From contig CAKTLD010000006.1 in assembly GCA_934572445.1 (NCBI GenBank), positions 1-38,293 on the forward strand: 38,293 nt of DNA. The letters are read 5' to 3'. The stretch is from an uncultured Oscillospiraceae bacterium. Its GTDB lineage: Bacteria > Bacillota > Clostridia > Oscillospirales > Oscillospiraceae. The translations under genes and the position numbers were made by a program. Positions within the stretch are counted from its first letter, which is position 1. Each line of letters opens with the position of its first letter. This document shows positions 23,528 through 31,880 of the stretch, one piece after another. The notes under the pieces are model-generated. The model did no database searches, was not told the DNA's origin, and saw nothing but the letters and a program-made list of their open reading frames with translations.

Positions 23528-24550
23528 ATGGGAGCAAAGCGGAAACGGACCTATCTTCTCAGCGCGGCGACGCTTGCACTGATCTTCGGCGCGTTCATTC
23601 TTGTCTTTCGCGATGCACTGCCGGAGCTCCTTGCCAATCTGCGTGCCGTGCCGCTCCAGGGCGTGTTCGCGCTGCTCGGAATGGGCTTTGCCTATGAGGC
23701 GATGGAATCAGCGGTCGCACTCGTGCTGCTGCGGCGCACGAAGCCGGATGTCACCTTCACAGACGCACTGCGCCTGACGTTCCTCGGTGTATTCGGCAAT
23801 ATTGCCACGATGGGTACCGCCACGCTGCCGATGCAGGGCTATTACCTCCACCGCCGCGGGCTGGATGCAGGCAGCAGCGTGGGCATCATGGCGAGCGAGT
23901 ATGTGCTGCACAAGATATCCATCCTGCTCTACGCGACCGCCGCGCTGCTGCTGGGCGGCGGCTGGCTGCGTGAGCGCGCGAGCGGCCTTGCGCGTTATAT
24001 CGGCATCGGCTACGGCATCGGTGCGCTGATCGTGATCACACTCACGCTTCTGTATACCTCGAAAAGGGTGCTCGCGCTTGTGCTTTTCCTGCTGCAAAAG
24101 CTGCCCGATACGCCTAAATGGGCGGCGCGGCGCGGAAAGTGGAGCGGCAGCCTCGTGCGGCTCAATACCGAGGCGAAGAAGGTGCTGCTTGTGCCGTCCA
24201 ACTTTGTGCGGGGCGTCGCGGTGAGCCTTTTGAAGCTTTTCGTGCTTTACTCCATTCCCTATGTCAGCCTGCGGCTCGTGGGCTGCACGGCGCTCACCTT
24301 TGCTCAGGTGCAGCTGCTCGCCTCGCTGATGCTGCTCATCACGAGCGCGCTGCCGAACGTCGCGGGCGTGGGACCGACGGAGTTTGCGTTCCTGCTGCTC
24401 TTTTCGCCGCTTGCGGGCAGCGGTGCGGCGTCGTCGGCGCTGGTGCTGCATCGTGCGGCGACGTATTTCTTCCCGTTCCTGCTGAGCATCCTCGTTTTTC
24501 TCCATGAGGAAAAGCGCTCGCTTAGGGACTTTGGCACGCAGGAATTCTAA
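23528..24550 (+). CDS. Lysylphosphatidylglycerol synthase TM-region/flippase-like protein
   Basis: A 340-residue inner-membrane protein of the UPF0104 family, related to the flippase half of MprF. About eight membrane segments span the length. Family features are FGNIATMGTATLPMQGYYLH (about 91-110) and ITSALPNVAGVGPTEFAFLL (about 273-292), where the family has a conserved P-x-G-x-G-x-x-E. There is no C-terminal lysyl-transferase domain, so it probably moves a lipid across the membrane but does not modify it. AGGAAGAG precedes the ATG. It is divergent from a TetR gene. Confidence 0.88.
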   Translation: MGAKRKRTYLLSAATLALIFGAFILVFRDALPELLANLRAVPLQGVFALLGMGFAYEAMESAVALVLLRRTKPDVTFTDALRLTFLGVFGNIATMGTATLPMQGYYLHRRGLDAGSSVGIMASEYVLHKISILLYATAALLLGGGWLRERASGLARYIGIGYGIGALIVITLTLLYTSKRVLALVLFLLQKLPDTPKWAARRGKWSGSLVRLNTEAKKVLLVPSNFVRGVAVSLLKLFVLYSIPYVSLRLVGCTALTFAQVQLLASLMLLITSALPNVAGVGPTEFAFLLLFSPLAGSGAASSALVLHRAATYFFPFLLSILVFLHEEKRSLRDFGTQEF

Positions 24551-24600
24551 AGCGCATGGCTGCTGAAGGAAGATCCTGCGTTTCTGCGGCGGGTGAGATG

Positions 24601-24642
24601 AGATTGAGGTATTCTCTTTTGCAAAGGAGAATACCTCAATCT
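24601..24642. repeat. 42-bp near-perfect palindrome
   Basis: AGATTGAGGTATTCTC (24601-24616) pairs fully with 24627-24642, and the 10-bp centre TTTTGCAAAG is itself a dyad apart from one T-G wobble. There is no T-tract on either side. It lies between the flippase gene and the convergent GNAT gene and may end both transcripts. Confidence 0.75.
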
Positions 24643-24713
24643 GTTCGTGTTTCCCGTATCTAACGCGGCATATGCTTCGCGCAGGGAGCAATGCGCGGCT
24701 TTATTCCGGTGCA

Positions 24714-25247
24714 TTACAGCGCGTCTTCCCGCCGCAGCTCATAAAAGCAGTATGAGAGCGCGGCGCTGTCGTTCAGGTCGCGGTAGGGACGCACCTCCAG
24801 CAGGCGGAAGCCCGCGCGCTCGACCACGCGCCGCGAGGCGGCGTTATCCTGCTGCACAGTGGCGATCATGCGGGGCAGAGCATAGCGGGCAAAGAAATAC
24901 TCGGTATAGACGCGCACAGCCTCAAGCGCGTAGCCGCAGCCGCGGTGCGCCGCGCCGAGAAAGAACGTTACGCCGACCTCGTGCAGATCCTCGTAGTAAG
25001 AGCAGCCCACTGAGCCAAGCACCGCGCCGTCGCATTGCCGCACAACGGTATAGGCGAGATAGGACGCTCCTGGGGCGTCCTGCAGGGCAAGCGCGTGCGC
25101 CTCTGTGACCCAGCCGTCTATCCAGCCGCCGCATCCCTCGTCAAAGCCGATGTCGTGCAGACTGCCGTCAGCGGCCATCTGTGCAAAGACCGCCGCATCG
25201 GCGGGAAGAACGTCACGGATGAGCAGGCGCGGCGTTTGAAGCATCAT
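24714..25247 (-). CDS. GNAT-family N-acetyltransferase (RimJ/RimL type)
   Basis: A 177-residue acetyl-CoA-dependent acetyltransferase. MLQTPRLLIRDVLPADA opens the fold, VGVTFFLGAAHRGCGYALEA (about 91-110) holds the acetyl-CoA loop (R/Q-x-x-G-x-G/A), and ATVQQDNAASRRVVERAGF is the Asn-Ala-Ser-x-x-x-x-x-Glu-x-x-Gly-Phe motif of RimJ/RimL-like enzymes. The acceptor is unknown. I use the ATG at 25247, 9 nt after GGGAG. It overlaps the end of the acyltransferase gene by 35 bp, the third gene of the mscS operon. Confidence 0.88.
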   Translation of the reverse strand: MMLQTPRLLIRDVLPADAAVFAQMAADGSLHDIGFDEGCGGWIDGWVTEAHALALQDAPGASYLAYTVVRQCDGAVLGSVGCSYYEDLHEVGVTFFLGAAHRGCGYALEAVRVYTEYFFARYALPRMIATVQQDNAASRRVVERAGFRLLEVRPYRDLNDSAALSYCFYELRREDAL

Positions 25248-26535
25248 GGCAGGCATCTCCCTTCCTGTGCTTTTGCGCACGCCTGAGCTTGTAAAGCTCC
25301 TCGGCGGCGAGCCGCGTCTTTGCCACCACGTCCCCGCCTTCGAGCGGGAAGCAGTAGTACAGCGCGCTGCGGTCGCCGATGCAGAGCATGTCGCCGATCT
25401 CATACCAGAAATAGTCGGCATACAGACTGTAGGACGACTCGGGCTTCTGCGAGTAATCGAGTTTTCCCTCGCAGCCGGTCAGGCGGAAGCCGTTCGCATC
25501 GTGATGCAGCCGGCCCTCACCCACGCGGCAGATCTGGCGCGTGTTGACCATCATGCAGATGCGCACGGGAATGTCGAGTGTGTATTGCCCGCGCTCCAGC
25601 TCCTCGCGCACGCATTGCCGTTCCCAGGCGTACCAGTCCGGCACATGGGTGAACGCGGCCTCGCCGTTCGTACATTCCAGCGCGCCGAGCTCGGTCAGGC
25701 GGTATTCCTTGCCGCAGTGATGGCAGATGAGCGTCGTACCCTTGCCCTCCATCTCGCCCTCGGTGAGGCAGTGCGGGCACTTATAGAGCACGCGGTTGAG
25801 CCCGTCGGCGCGGAACGGCTCGTCGACCGAGATGCCGTTTTCCTGCTGCCAGCGGAAGTTGTCGAAGCGGAAGGCAGCGAAAAGTGCGTTGTTGATCTCA
25901 TCTACGCTTTTTTGTCCGATCTCGGCGGGAGAGAGCAGGTAGCGCATCTCCGCCGAGACGCTGACCTTGCGGTTCTGCAGTCCGTTGTAGAGCGGGTCGC
26001 GCGCGAACGCGCCGTAGGTGCGGATCATCACGACCGGCACGCCCAGCACCTTGACGCACTTGCCGATGCTTTCGGGCAGCGGCGTGGCCGTGCCGTCGAA
26101 GCTGTAGCTCGCCTCGGGGTAAAGCAGCACGGAGGATTTCAGCTTGTGCACGGCATAGAGCATATCGCGCACGAGCGTTGCATCTGAGCAGAATTTGCGT
26201 GTGGGGATGCAGCCGAGGCTGCGCATCAGCCCCTCCTTGCCGACAAACCCGTCCGATGTGCAGACGATGTTGAACGGGCGGGGATAGAGCACTGTTGCCG
26301 CGATCTTGAGATCGAGAAAGCAGGAGTGATTCATCAGGATGAGGCAGGGCTCGTCCCTGCCCAGCTGCTCCATGCCGATCCTTTCGCAGTGGAAGTGCGT
26401 GGCGTGCAGGTCGGGCGCGGAGGCGGCGCGCAGCAGCGTGCGCCAGAGCAGCGAGGGCCTGCGCGGCGGCAGGTGCCTGGCTGCGGGCTGTGCCAGCGCC
26501 TCTTCATAGCTCATGTCAACGACTTTGATCTTCAT
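25213..26535 (-). CDS. PlsC-type acyltransferase fused to a zinc ribbon
   Basis: A 440-residue protein. Residues 50-200 form a 1-acyl-glycerol-phosphate acyltransferase (PlsC) domain with the catalytic H70-x4-D75 (NHSCFLD) and YPEASYSFDG (139-148) in place of the usual FPEGTRS. Residues 253-274 form a zinc ribbon (CPHC...CHHC), followed by about 160 residues of mixed composition with many Tyr and Trp, function unknown. GGAGG lies 6 nt before the ATG. The start overlaps the end of mscS by 20 bp, and the end overlaps the GNAT gene, so translation is coupled. It probably acylates a lipid or lipid-like acceptor; the ribbon may bind a partner. Confidence 0.88.
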   Translation of the reverse strand: MKIKVVDMSYEEALAQPAARHLPPRRPSLLWRTLLRAASAPDLHATHFHCERIGMEQLGRDEPCLILMNHSCFLDLKIAATVLYPRPFNIVCTSDGFVGKEGLMRSLGCIPTRKFCSDATLVRDMLYAVHKLKSSVLLYPEASYSFDGTATPLPESIGKCVKVLGVPVVMIRTYGAFARDPLYNGLQNRKVSVSAEMRYLLSPAEIGQKSVDEINNALFAAFRFDNFRWQQENGISVDEPFRADGLNRVLYKCPHCLTEGEMEGKGTTLICHHCGKEYRLTELGALECTNGEAAFTHVPDWYAWERQCVREELERGQYTLDIPVRICMMVNTRQICRVGEGRLHHDANGFRLTGCEGKLDYSQKPESSYSLYADYFWYEIGDMLCIGDRSALYYCFPLEGGDVVAKTRLAAEELYKLRRAQKHRKGDACHDASNAAPAHP

Positions 26536-27352
26536 GGCGTTCCTCCGGCATTACATGAATGTTCAGGTGGTCATAGGTCATTTCCACGCCGCGCTTCATA
26601 AAGGTCTCGCGCAGCATTTCATACAGCTTGAAATAGGTCGTCCAGTAGTCCGCTGCTGCTGTCCAGCAGCGGAGGGTATATTCGATGGAGCTCGCGCCGT
26701 AATTTGAGAGGTACACGGTGGGCGCGGGATCGCTGAGCACGGCAGGGAAGGCGGCGACGGCATCCATGCAGGCGGCCTTGACAGTCTCGCTCGGCGCGTC
26801 GTAGGAGGCCGTGACCTTGCAGACGATGCGCCGGCGGCCAAGCGCCGAGAAGTTGACGATCTTGGAGCTGGACATCTCGCGGTTGGGCTGGAGCACGAGC
26901 TGCCCGTCAAAGGTTTCGAGCTTTGTGTGAGTCAGGGCGATCTCACGCACGGTGCCGGTCGTGCCGCCGACCTCGATCTCGTCACCGACGGCAAAGGGAC
27001 GCGAGAAGAGAATGACGAACCCGCCCGCTACGTTGCCGAGGATATCCTCCGCTGCGAGCGTGACACCCAGCGTGAGCACCGACATGACGGCTGTCAGCGA
27101 CGCGGTGTTCACGCCCAGCGCTTCGGCAGTGATGATGATGGTCAGCAGATACAAAAGCACCTTGGCGCCGGTGCGGATAAAGCTTTGCAGCCGCTCGCTC
27201 ATGTGCTGCGAGCGCCCGAGCAGGCGCGTGAGCAGCCGCAGCACCAGCCGCACCACGAGCAGGCAGATCAGAAACGTCAGTATGGCGGAAAGGATGCGGC
27301 TCAGGCTGTATCCTCCCAGCGAGAGTGACAGCAGCTCGGATAAATTCTGCAT
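26516..27352 (-). CDS. MscS-family small-conductance mechanosensitive channel
   Basis: A 278-residue channel that releases solutes under hypo-osmotic shock. It has three membrane helices (about 17-40, 60-80, 85-110), and the pore helix continues into the family signature TLGVTLAAEDILGNVAGGFVI, then FSRPFAVGDEIEVGGTTGTV in the beta domain. VLQPNREMSSSKIVNFS is the next conserved block. It is first in the operon mscS-acyltransferase-GNAT. AAAGGGG precedes the ATG. Confidence 0.93.
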   Translation of the reverse strand: MQNLSELLSLSLGGYSLSRILSAILTFLICLLVVRLVLRLLTRLLGRSQHMSERLQSFIRTGAKVLLYLLTIIITAEALGVNTASLTAVMSVLTLGVTLAAEDILGNVAGGFVILFSRPFAVGDEIEVGGTTGTVREIALTHTKLETFDGQLVLQPNREMSSSKIVNFSALGRRRIVCKVTASYDAPSETVKAACMDAVAAFPAVLSDPAPTVYLSNYGASSIEYTLRCWTAAADYWTTYFKLYEMLRETFMKRGVEMTYDHLNIHVMPEERHEDQSR

Positions 27353-27378
27353 GGCGTTCAGCCCCTTTCATATTTCCC

Positions 27379-27420
27379 AGTATATCAGTTTTCCCCGCCT
27401 GTTGTAAAGAGCGTGTTAAG
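27379..27420 (-). promoter_or_regulatory. mscS promoter with an upstream CTTAAC motif
   Basis: On the minus strand: CTTAAC (27420-27415), then -35 TTTACA (27408-27403), 18-bp spacer and -10 TATACT (27384-27379). The ten bases GCCTTAACAC are identical to part of the flippase promoter region (23433-23442). Confidence 0.6.
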
Positions 27421-27459
27421 GCGGAACGCAGTGGGGCAAAAAATCTGCGCGCCGCCCCC

Positions 27460-27489
27460 TTGGCAAATTACCGCTTTTTATGGTATGAT
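27460..27489 (+). promoter_or_regulatory. Promoter of the third TetR gene
   Basis: -35 TTGGCA (27460-27465), 18-bp spacer, -10 TATGAT (27484-27489), divergent from mscS. Confidence 0.65.
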
Positions 27490-27511
27490 AACAAAAAGGA
27501 GGTGGGAGCGC

Positions 27512-28099
27512 ATGGCGAAAAAATCGAGCCGGAACACCAAGGGCCGTATTGTCACGGCGGCCTGGAAGCTCTTCTATGAGCAGGGCTACGAGGAAACGAC
27601 GGTGGAGGATATCATCTTTGAGTCTGAGACCTCCAAGGGCTCGTTTTACCACTATTTTGACGGCAAGGATGCGCTGCTTTACTCTCTGTCGGTCCTGTTC
27701 GATGAGAAGTATGAGGAGCTGATGCGCGAGGAGCACGCGGATATGGGCTGCATCGCGCTTTTGTGCTGGCTGAACCGCGAGCTGTTCAAAACGATCGAGA
27801 ACACCGTGTCGATCGAACTGCTGGCGCAGCTCTTTTCCTCCCAGCTCATCACCAAGGGGGAAAAGCACCTGCTCGACCGCAAGCGCACCTATTACCGTCT
27901 CCTGCGCCAGATCATCTCGCAGGGGCAGGAGAGCGGTGAACTGACCGATGCGCGCACCGTCAGCGAGATCGTCAAGGCCTACGCCATGTTCGAACGCGGG
28001 CTGATGTACGACTGGTGTCTTTCCGGCGGAGAATACTCGCTGGTGCAGTACGCGAGGGAAATGATGCCGCTGTTTCTTGAGGGGTTTCACAAAAAATAA
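27512..28099 (+). CDS. TetR/AcrR-family regulator
   Basis: A 195-residue regulator. The TetR helix-turn-helix spans about 8-55 (IVTAAWKLFYEQGYEETTVE, then ETSKGSFYHYFDGKDALLYSL). The C-terminal ligand domain is helical and not assignable. I start at the ATG at 27512, with AGGAGG about 9 nt upstream; 99 upstream in-frame bases carry the promoter and cannot be coding. It lies between divergent mscS and the downstream PutP-type symporter gene, and a terminator separates it from the latter, so its target is uncertain. Confidence 0.9.
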   Translation: MAKKSSRNTKGRIVTAAWKLFYEQGYEETTVEDIIFESETSKGSFYHYFDGKDALLYSLSVLFDEKYEELMREEHADMGCIALLCWLNRELFKTIENTVSIELLAQLFSSQLITKGEKHLLDRKRTYYRLLRQIISQGQESGELTDARTVSEIVKAYAMFERGLMYDWCLSGGEYSLVQYAREMMPLFLEGFHKK

Positions 28100-28177
28100 T
28101 CTATTTCGTTCAGTGATATCATGTAATATCGTGCCGCAAAAAAGATAGTGATATCAATGAGAAATGCAAAGAACTAC

Positions 28178-28211
28178 GAACGCCGTACAGGATTTGTTCT
28201 GTACGGCGTTC
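28178..28211 (+). terminator. Terminator of the third TetR gene
   Basis: A 13-bp perfect stem (28178-28190 with 28199-28211, loop GATTTGTT) followed by TGTATTT. In the gap before it, AGTGATATCA occurs twice (28112-28121 and 28147-28156), each with the palindrome TGATATCA. Confidence 0.75.
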
Positions 28212-28215
28212 TGTA

Positions 28216-28244
28216 TTTACGTCTTGCTTCTTTTGTGCTATACT
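28216..28244 (+). promoter_or_regulatory. Promoter of the symporter gene
   Basis: -35 TTTACG (28216-28221), 17-bp spacer, -10 TATACT (28239-28244), just after the upstream terminator. Confidence 0.65.
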
Positions 28245-28283
28245 GCGCGGGTCAGACAGAAAGACCAAAGGAGAGAAGACCAC

Positions 28284-29834
28284 ATGACAAGCGCACAGAT
28301 CATCATTATCGTGACCATCATCCTCTACCTCGCCGCAATGGTGCTGGTGGGCGTTTACTTCGGCAGAAAGGGCAGCGGCGGCAGCTCGGACGACTTCTAC
28401 CTCGGCGGGCGCAAAATGGGCCCCATCGTCACTGCCATGAGCGCCGAGGCGAGCGACATGAGCAGTTATCTTCTCATGGGCCTGCCCGGCCTTGCCTACC
28501 TCTGCGGGCTGCCGGAGGTCACCTGGACGGCCATCGGCCTGGCTGTGGGTACCTACCTCAACTGGCTGATCGTCGCGCGCCGTCTGCGCCGCTACAGCGC
28601 GCGCCTCGGCGCAATCACTGTGCCGGACTTTTTTGCCCGCCGCTTCGGCGATGACAGACACCTGATCTCCTGCCTTGCGGCGCTTACGATCCTCGTGTTC
28701 TTTATCCCCTATACGGCGTCGGGATTCAAGGCCATCGGCACGCTTTTCAGCAGCCTGTTCGGCGTGGACTATCATCTGGCGATGATCCTTGGCGGCATCG
28801 TGGTCGTCCTCTATACGGTGATGGGCGGCTTTATGGCGGTTTCTTTCACCGACCTGATCCAGTCCATTTTCATGTCCATCGTGCTCATCGTTATCGTCTG
28901 CTTCGGCATTGAGCAGGCGGGCGGCCTCGGTACGGTGATGGACAATGCCCGCGCACTGCCGGGGTATCTCAGCATGACGCAGGGCTATGACGTATCGACC
29001 GGCGCGGCGGCGAGCTTCGGCGGCCTGAGCATCGTCTCCACGCTCGCCTGGGGCCTCGGTTACTTCGGCATGCCGCATATCCTGCTGCGCTTTATGGCCA
29101 TCCGCGAGGAGAAGGCGCTCAACCAGTCCCGCCGTATTGCAACGGTCTGGGTCGTCATCTCCATGTTTATCGCCGTTTTCATCGGTATCATCGGCTACAG
29201 CGTTTCCGTCGCGGGCGGCGTGCCCTTCCTGACGACGAGCGCCGATGCCGAGACCATCATCATCAAGCTCGCTGACCTTATGAGCCGCCATGGTGTGCTG
29301 CTGGCTGTGATGGCGGGCGTCATCCTCTCCGGCATTTTAGCTGCCACGATGTCCACCGCCGATTCCCAGCTGCTCACGGCCGCTTCCAGCGTGTCGCAGG
29401 ATCTTGCGCAAGGCTTTTTCGGCGCCAAAATGAGCGAGCGGACCGCTATGCGCCTCGCCCGTCTGACGGTCGCGGCCATCGCGCTGATCGGCATGGTGCT
29501 GGCGTGGGATCCCAACAGCTCGGTGTTCCGCGTGGTGTCGTTCGCGTGGGCGGGCTTCGGCGCGGCGTTCGGTCCGGTGATGCTCTTCGCACTGTTCTGG
29601 AAACGCGCGAACCGTCAGGGTGCGCTCGCGGGCATGCTGACCGGCGGCACGATGGTCTTCGTATGGAAGTATCTCATCGCGCCGATGGGCGGCGCGTGGG
29701 CGATCTACGAGCTGCTGCCCGCGTTCCTCGCGGCGAGCCTGGTGCTCGTGATCGTTTCGCTGGCGACGGGCGCGCCGGAAAAGCGGATCACCGACGTCTT
29801 TGACGAGGTGATACGCGCGCGCAGCGCAAAGTAA
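28284..29834 (+). CDS. putP: Sodium/solute symporter, PutP (proline) type
   Basis: A 516-residue Na+-coupled symporter of the SSS family with about 13 membrane segments. The PutP-like pattern is clear: DDFYLGGRKMGPIVTAMSAE, ASDMSSYLLMGLPGLAYL, GFMAVSFTDLIQSIFM, and ILAATMSTADSQLLTAASSV with the Na+-site Ser/Thr residues in the eighth helix. The best-known substrate is L-proline; other amino acids are possible. I start at the ATG at 28284, after AAAGGAG. An upstream in-frame extension to 28164 crosses the terminator and promoter and is rejected. Single-gene unit. Confidence 0.88.
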   Translation: MTSAQIIIIVTIILYLAAMVLVGVYFGRKGSGGSSDDFYLGGRKMGPIVTAMSAEASDMSSYLLMGLPGLAYLCGLPEVTWTAIGLAVGTYLNWLIVARRLRRYSARLGAITVPDFFARRFGDDRHLISCLAALTILVFFIPYTASGFKAIGTLFSSLFGVDYHLAMILGGIVVVLYTVMGGFMAVSFTDLIQSIFMSIVLIVIVCFGIEQAGGLGTVMDNARALPGYLSMTQGYDVSTGAAASFGGLSIVSTLAWGLGYFGMPHILLRFMAIREEKALNQSRRIATVWVVISMFIAVFIGIIGYSVSVAGGVPFLTTSADAETIIIKLADLMSRHGVLLAVMAGVILSGILAATMSTADSQLLTAASSVSQDLAQGFFGAKMSERTAMRLARLTVAAIALIGMVLAWDPNSSVFRVVSFAWAGFGAAFGPVMLFALFWKRANRQGALAGMLTGGTMVFVWKYLIAPMGGAWAIYELLPAFLAASLVLVIVSLATGAPEKRITDVFDEVIRARSAK

Positions 29835-29848
29835 AAGGAGAAAGGAAG

Positions 29849-29878
29849 CGGGGGCGCAGGCCCCCGTTTTCCTTTTTC
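29849..29878 (+). terminator. Terminator of the symporter gene
   Basis: CGGGGGC (29849-29855) pairs with GCCCCCG (29860-29866), followed by TTTTCCTTTTTC. Confidence 0.85.
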
Positions 29879-29926
29879 GGAACAAAGCGGCGATGTATAA
29901 AAATGACAAAATCTGCATTTTGACTA

Positions 29927-29956
29927 TTGAAAAAACTATTCTCGATGCCGTATTAT
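29927..29956 (+). promoter_or_regulatory. Promoter of the hydrogenase operon
   Basis: -35 TTGAAA (29927-29932), 18-bp spacer, -10 TATTAT (29951-29956). A perfect TATAAT at 29960-29965 is a second -10 but lacks a -35. The leader of about 80 nt shows no riboswitch I recognise, and no Rex site (TTGTTAA-N4-TTAACAA) is visible. Confidence 0.6.
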
Positions 29957-30044
29957 TGATATAATCTATTTATAGATGCCGCCATCGTTTTCCCCGCCTG
30001 ACCGATGGTATTCCAGCAGCGGATCGTGAAAGGAGAATCGTGCC

Positions 30045-31880
30045 TTGTCAAGACTTGATATCATGACGCCCTCCCATGCGCAGACCGTGATCGACGGACT
30101 GTACCGCGATGTGGAGCGGCGCATCGCCGCAAGCCCGCCGGGCCTTTGCCCGGTGGACCTTGCCAAGAGCTTTCTGGATCTTTGCCACGCGCAGACCTGC
30201 GGCAAGTGCGTGCCCTGCCGCATCGGCCTGGGCCAGCTTTCGGAGCTGATGGAGGAGGTGCTTGACGGCACCGCCACGATCGAGACCATCAGCGTGATCG
30301 AGCGCATGGCCCGCGTGATCGTCAACAGCGCCGACTGCGCCATCGGGCGCGACGCGGCGCGGCTTGTGCTCGACGGACTGCAGGGCTTCCGCGACGATTA
30401 TGAGGAGCACATCCTGCGCCACCGCTGTCTCGGCGGCATGCAGCAGCCTGTGCCCTGTGTGGCGCTCTGTCCTGCAGGTGTGGACATTCCGGGCTATACG
30501 GTGCTCATCAAATACGGCCGCTATGCCGACGCCGTGCGCCTGATCCGCAAGGATAATCCGTTCCCCTCCGCCTGCGCCTACATCTGCGAGCATCCCTGCG
30601 AGGCGCGCTGCCGCCGCAATATGATCGATGATGCGGTCAACATCCGCGGTCTTAAGCGCTACGCGGTGGATAACGCCGGCTATGTGCCGCATCCCGCGTG
30701 CGCCGAGTTCACGGGAAAGACCGTCGGCATCGTCGGCGGCGGCCCGAGCGGCCTTTCCGCTGCCTATTATCTGGCGCTGATGGGACACAAGGTCACGGTG
30801 TATGAAAAGCGCGCGAAGCTGGGCGGCATGCTGCGCTACGGTATTCCCGCCTACCGCCTGCCGCGTGAGGTGCTCGACGCGGAGATCGCCTCGATGCTCT
30901 CCGTCGGCATTGACGTGCATGTCAATGTCAACGTCGGCGACGATGTGACCTTCGACGAGCTGCGCCAGAAGCACGATGCGCTCTATATTGCGCTCGGCGC
31001 ACACACGGACAAGAAGACCGGCATCGAGGGCGAGGATGCCGACGGTGTGATCTCTGCTGTCGAGATGCTGCGCGAGATCGGCGACGACCACATGCCCGAT
31101 TTCCGCAATAAGGAGATCGTGGTCATCGGCGGCGGCAACGTCGCCATGGACGTCTGCCGCAGTGCGGTGCGACTCGGCGCGCGCAAGGTCAGCTGCATCT
31201 ACCGCCGCCGCCAGGAGGATATGACGGCGCTGCCCGAGGAGGTCGAGGGCGCGGTGGCCGAGGGTGTGGAGCTCGTGACGCTGCAGGCTCCCGTGCGCAT
31301 CGAGACCGACAAAAACGGTCGTGCCGCAGCGCTGTGGACGCAGCCGCAGATCATCGGCGAGATGGACAAAAAGGGCCGCCCCGCGCCGGAGAAGGCCAAG
31401 CGCAGCGAGAGGCGCATCGCCGCCGACGTGATCGTCGTTGCTATCGGCCAGGGCGTGGAGACACACGGCTTTGAGCAGAGCAAGATCGCCATCAAGCGCG
31501 GCGCGTTTGTCGCAGAGGCCAGCGGTCAGATCGATAATATGGACGGCTTGTTTGCCGGCGGCGACTGTGTTACCGGTCCCGCCACCGTCATTCGGGCCAT
31601 CGCGGCGGGCAAGGTCGCCGCGGCGAATATCGACGAATACCTCGGCTTCCACCACGAGATCGACCCGGGCGTCGAGGTCCCCACACCGCGGCTGAACAAC
31701 AAGCCGCCGCACGGCCGCATCAACACCACCGAGCGCGAGGCCGACGAGCGCAAGCGCGATTTCAAGTGCATCGAGTGCGGCTTCACCGATGAAGAGGCCT
31801 ATACCGAGGCGTCGCGCTGCCTGCGCTGCGATCACTTCGGCTACGGCGTGTTCCGCGGAGGGAGGAAGGGCAAATGGTAA
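30045..31880 (+). CDS. GltD-like FAD/NAD(P) oxidoreductase with NuoF-type Fe-S domain
   Basis: A 611-residue diaphorase subunit for the hydrogenase downstream. Residues 35-110 form a NuoF/HydB-type [4Fe-4S] domain (CGKC-x2-C at 52-58, Cys98). Residues 140-205 form the GltD-type Fe-S domain (CVALCPAGVDIPGY, CEHPCEARCRR). Residues 213-530 form the two-nucleotide fold: GIVGGGPSGLSAAYYLA for FAD, VVIGGGNVAMDVCRSAVRLG for NAD(P), and GLFAGGDCVTGPATVIRAIA. A Cys-rich tail (CIECGF...CLRCDHFG) may hold one more cluster. The start is TTG at 30045, 9 nt after AAAGGAG. It should pass electrons between NAD(P)H and the hydrogenase. Confidence 0.88.
   Translation: MSRLDIMTPSHAQTVIDGLYRDVERRIAASPPGLCPVDLAKSFLDLCHAQTCGKCVPCRIGLGQLSELMEEVLDGTATIETISVIERMARVIVNSADCAIGRDAARLVLDGLQGFRDDYEEHILRHRCLGGMQQPVPCVALCPAGVDIPGYTVLIKYGRYADAVRLIRKDNPFPSACAYICEHPCEARCRRNMIDDAVNIRGLKRYAVDNAGYVPHPACAEFTGKTVGIVGGGPSGLSAAYYLALMGHKVTVYEKRAKLGGMLRYGIPAYRLPREVLDAEIASMLSVGIDVHVNVNVGDDVTFDELRQKHDALYIALGAHTDKKTGIEGEDADGVISAVEMLREIGDDHMPDFRNKEIVVIGGGNVAMDVCRSAVRLGARKVSCIYRRRQEDMTALPEEVEGAVAEGVELVTLQAPVRIETDKNGRAAALWTQPQIIGEMDKKGRPAPEKAKRSERRIAADVIVVAIGQGVETHGFEQSKIAIKRGAFVAEASGQIDNMDGLFAGGDCVTGPATVIRAIAAGKVAAANIDEYLGFHHEIDPGVEVPTPRLNNKPPHGRINTTEREADERKRDFKCIECGFTDEEAYTEASRCLRCDHFGYGVFRGGRKGKW

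Noticed and set aside
28112..28156. Two AGTGATATCA copies as a mobile-element target duplication or CRISPR-like repeat
   Set aside because: Only two 10-bp copies with nothing element-like between them; each contains a simple TGATATCA palindrome and may be chance or a minor operator.
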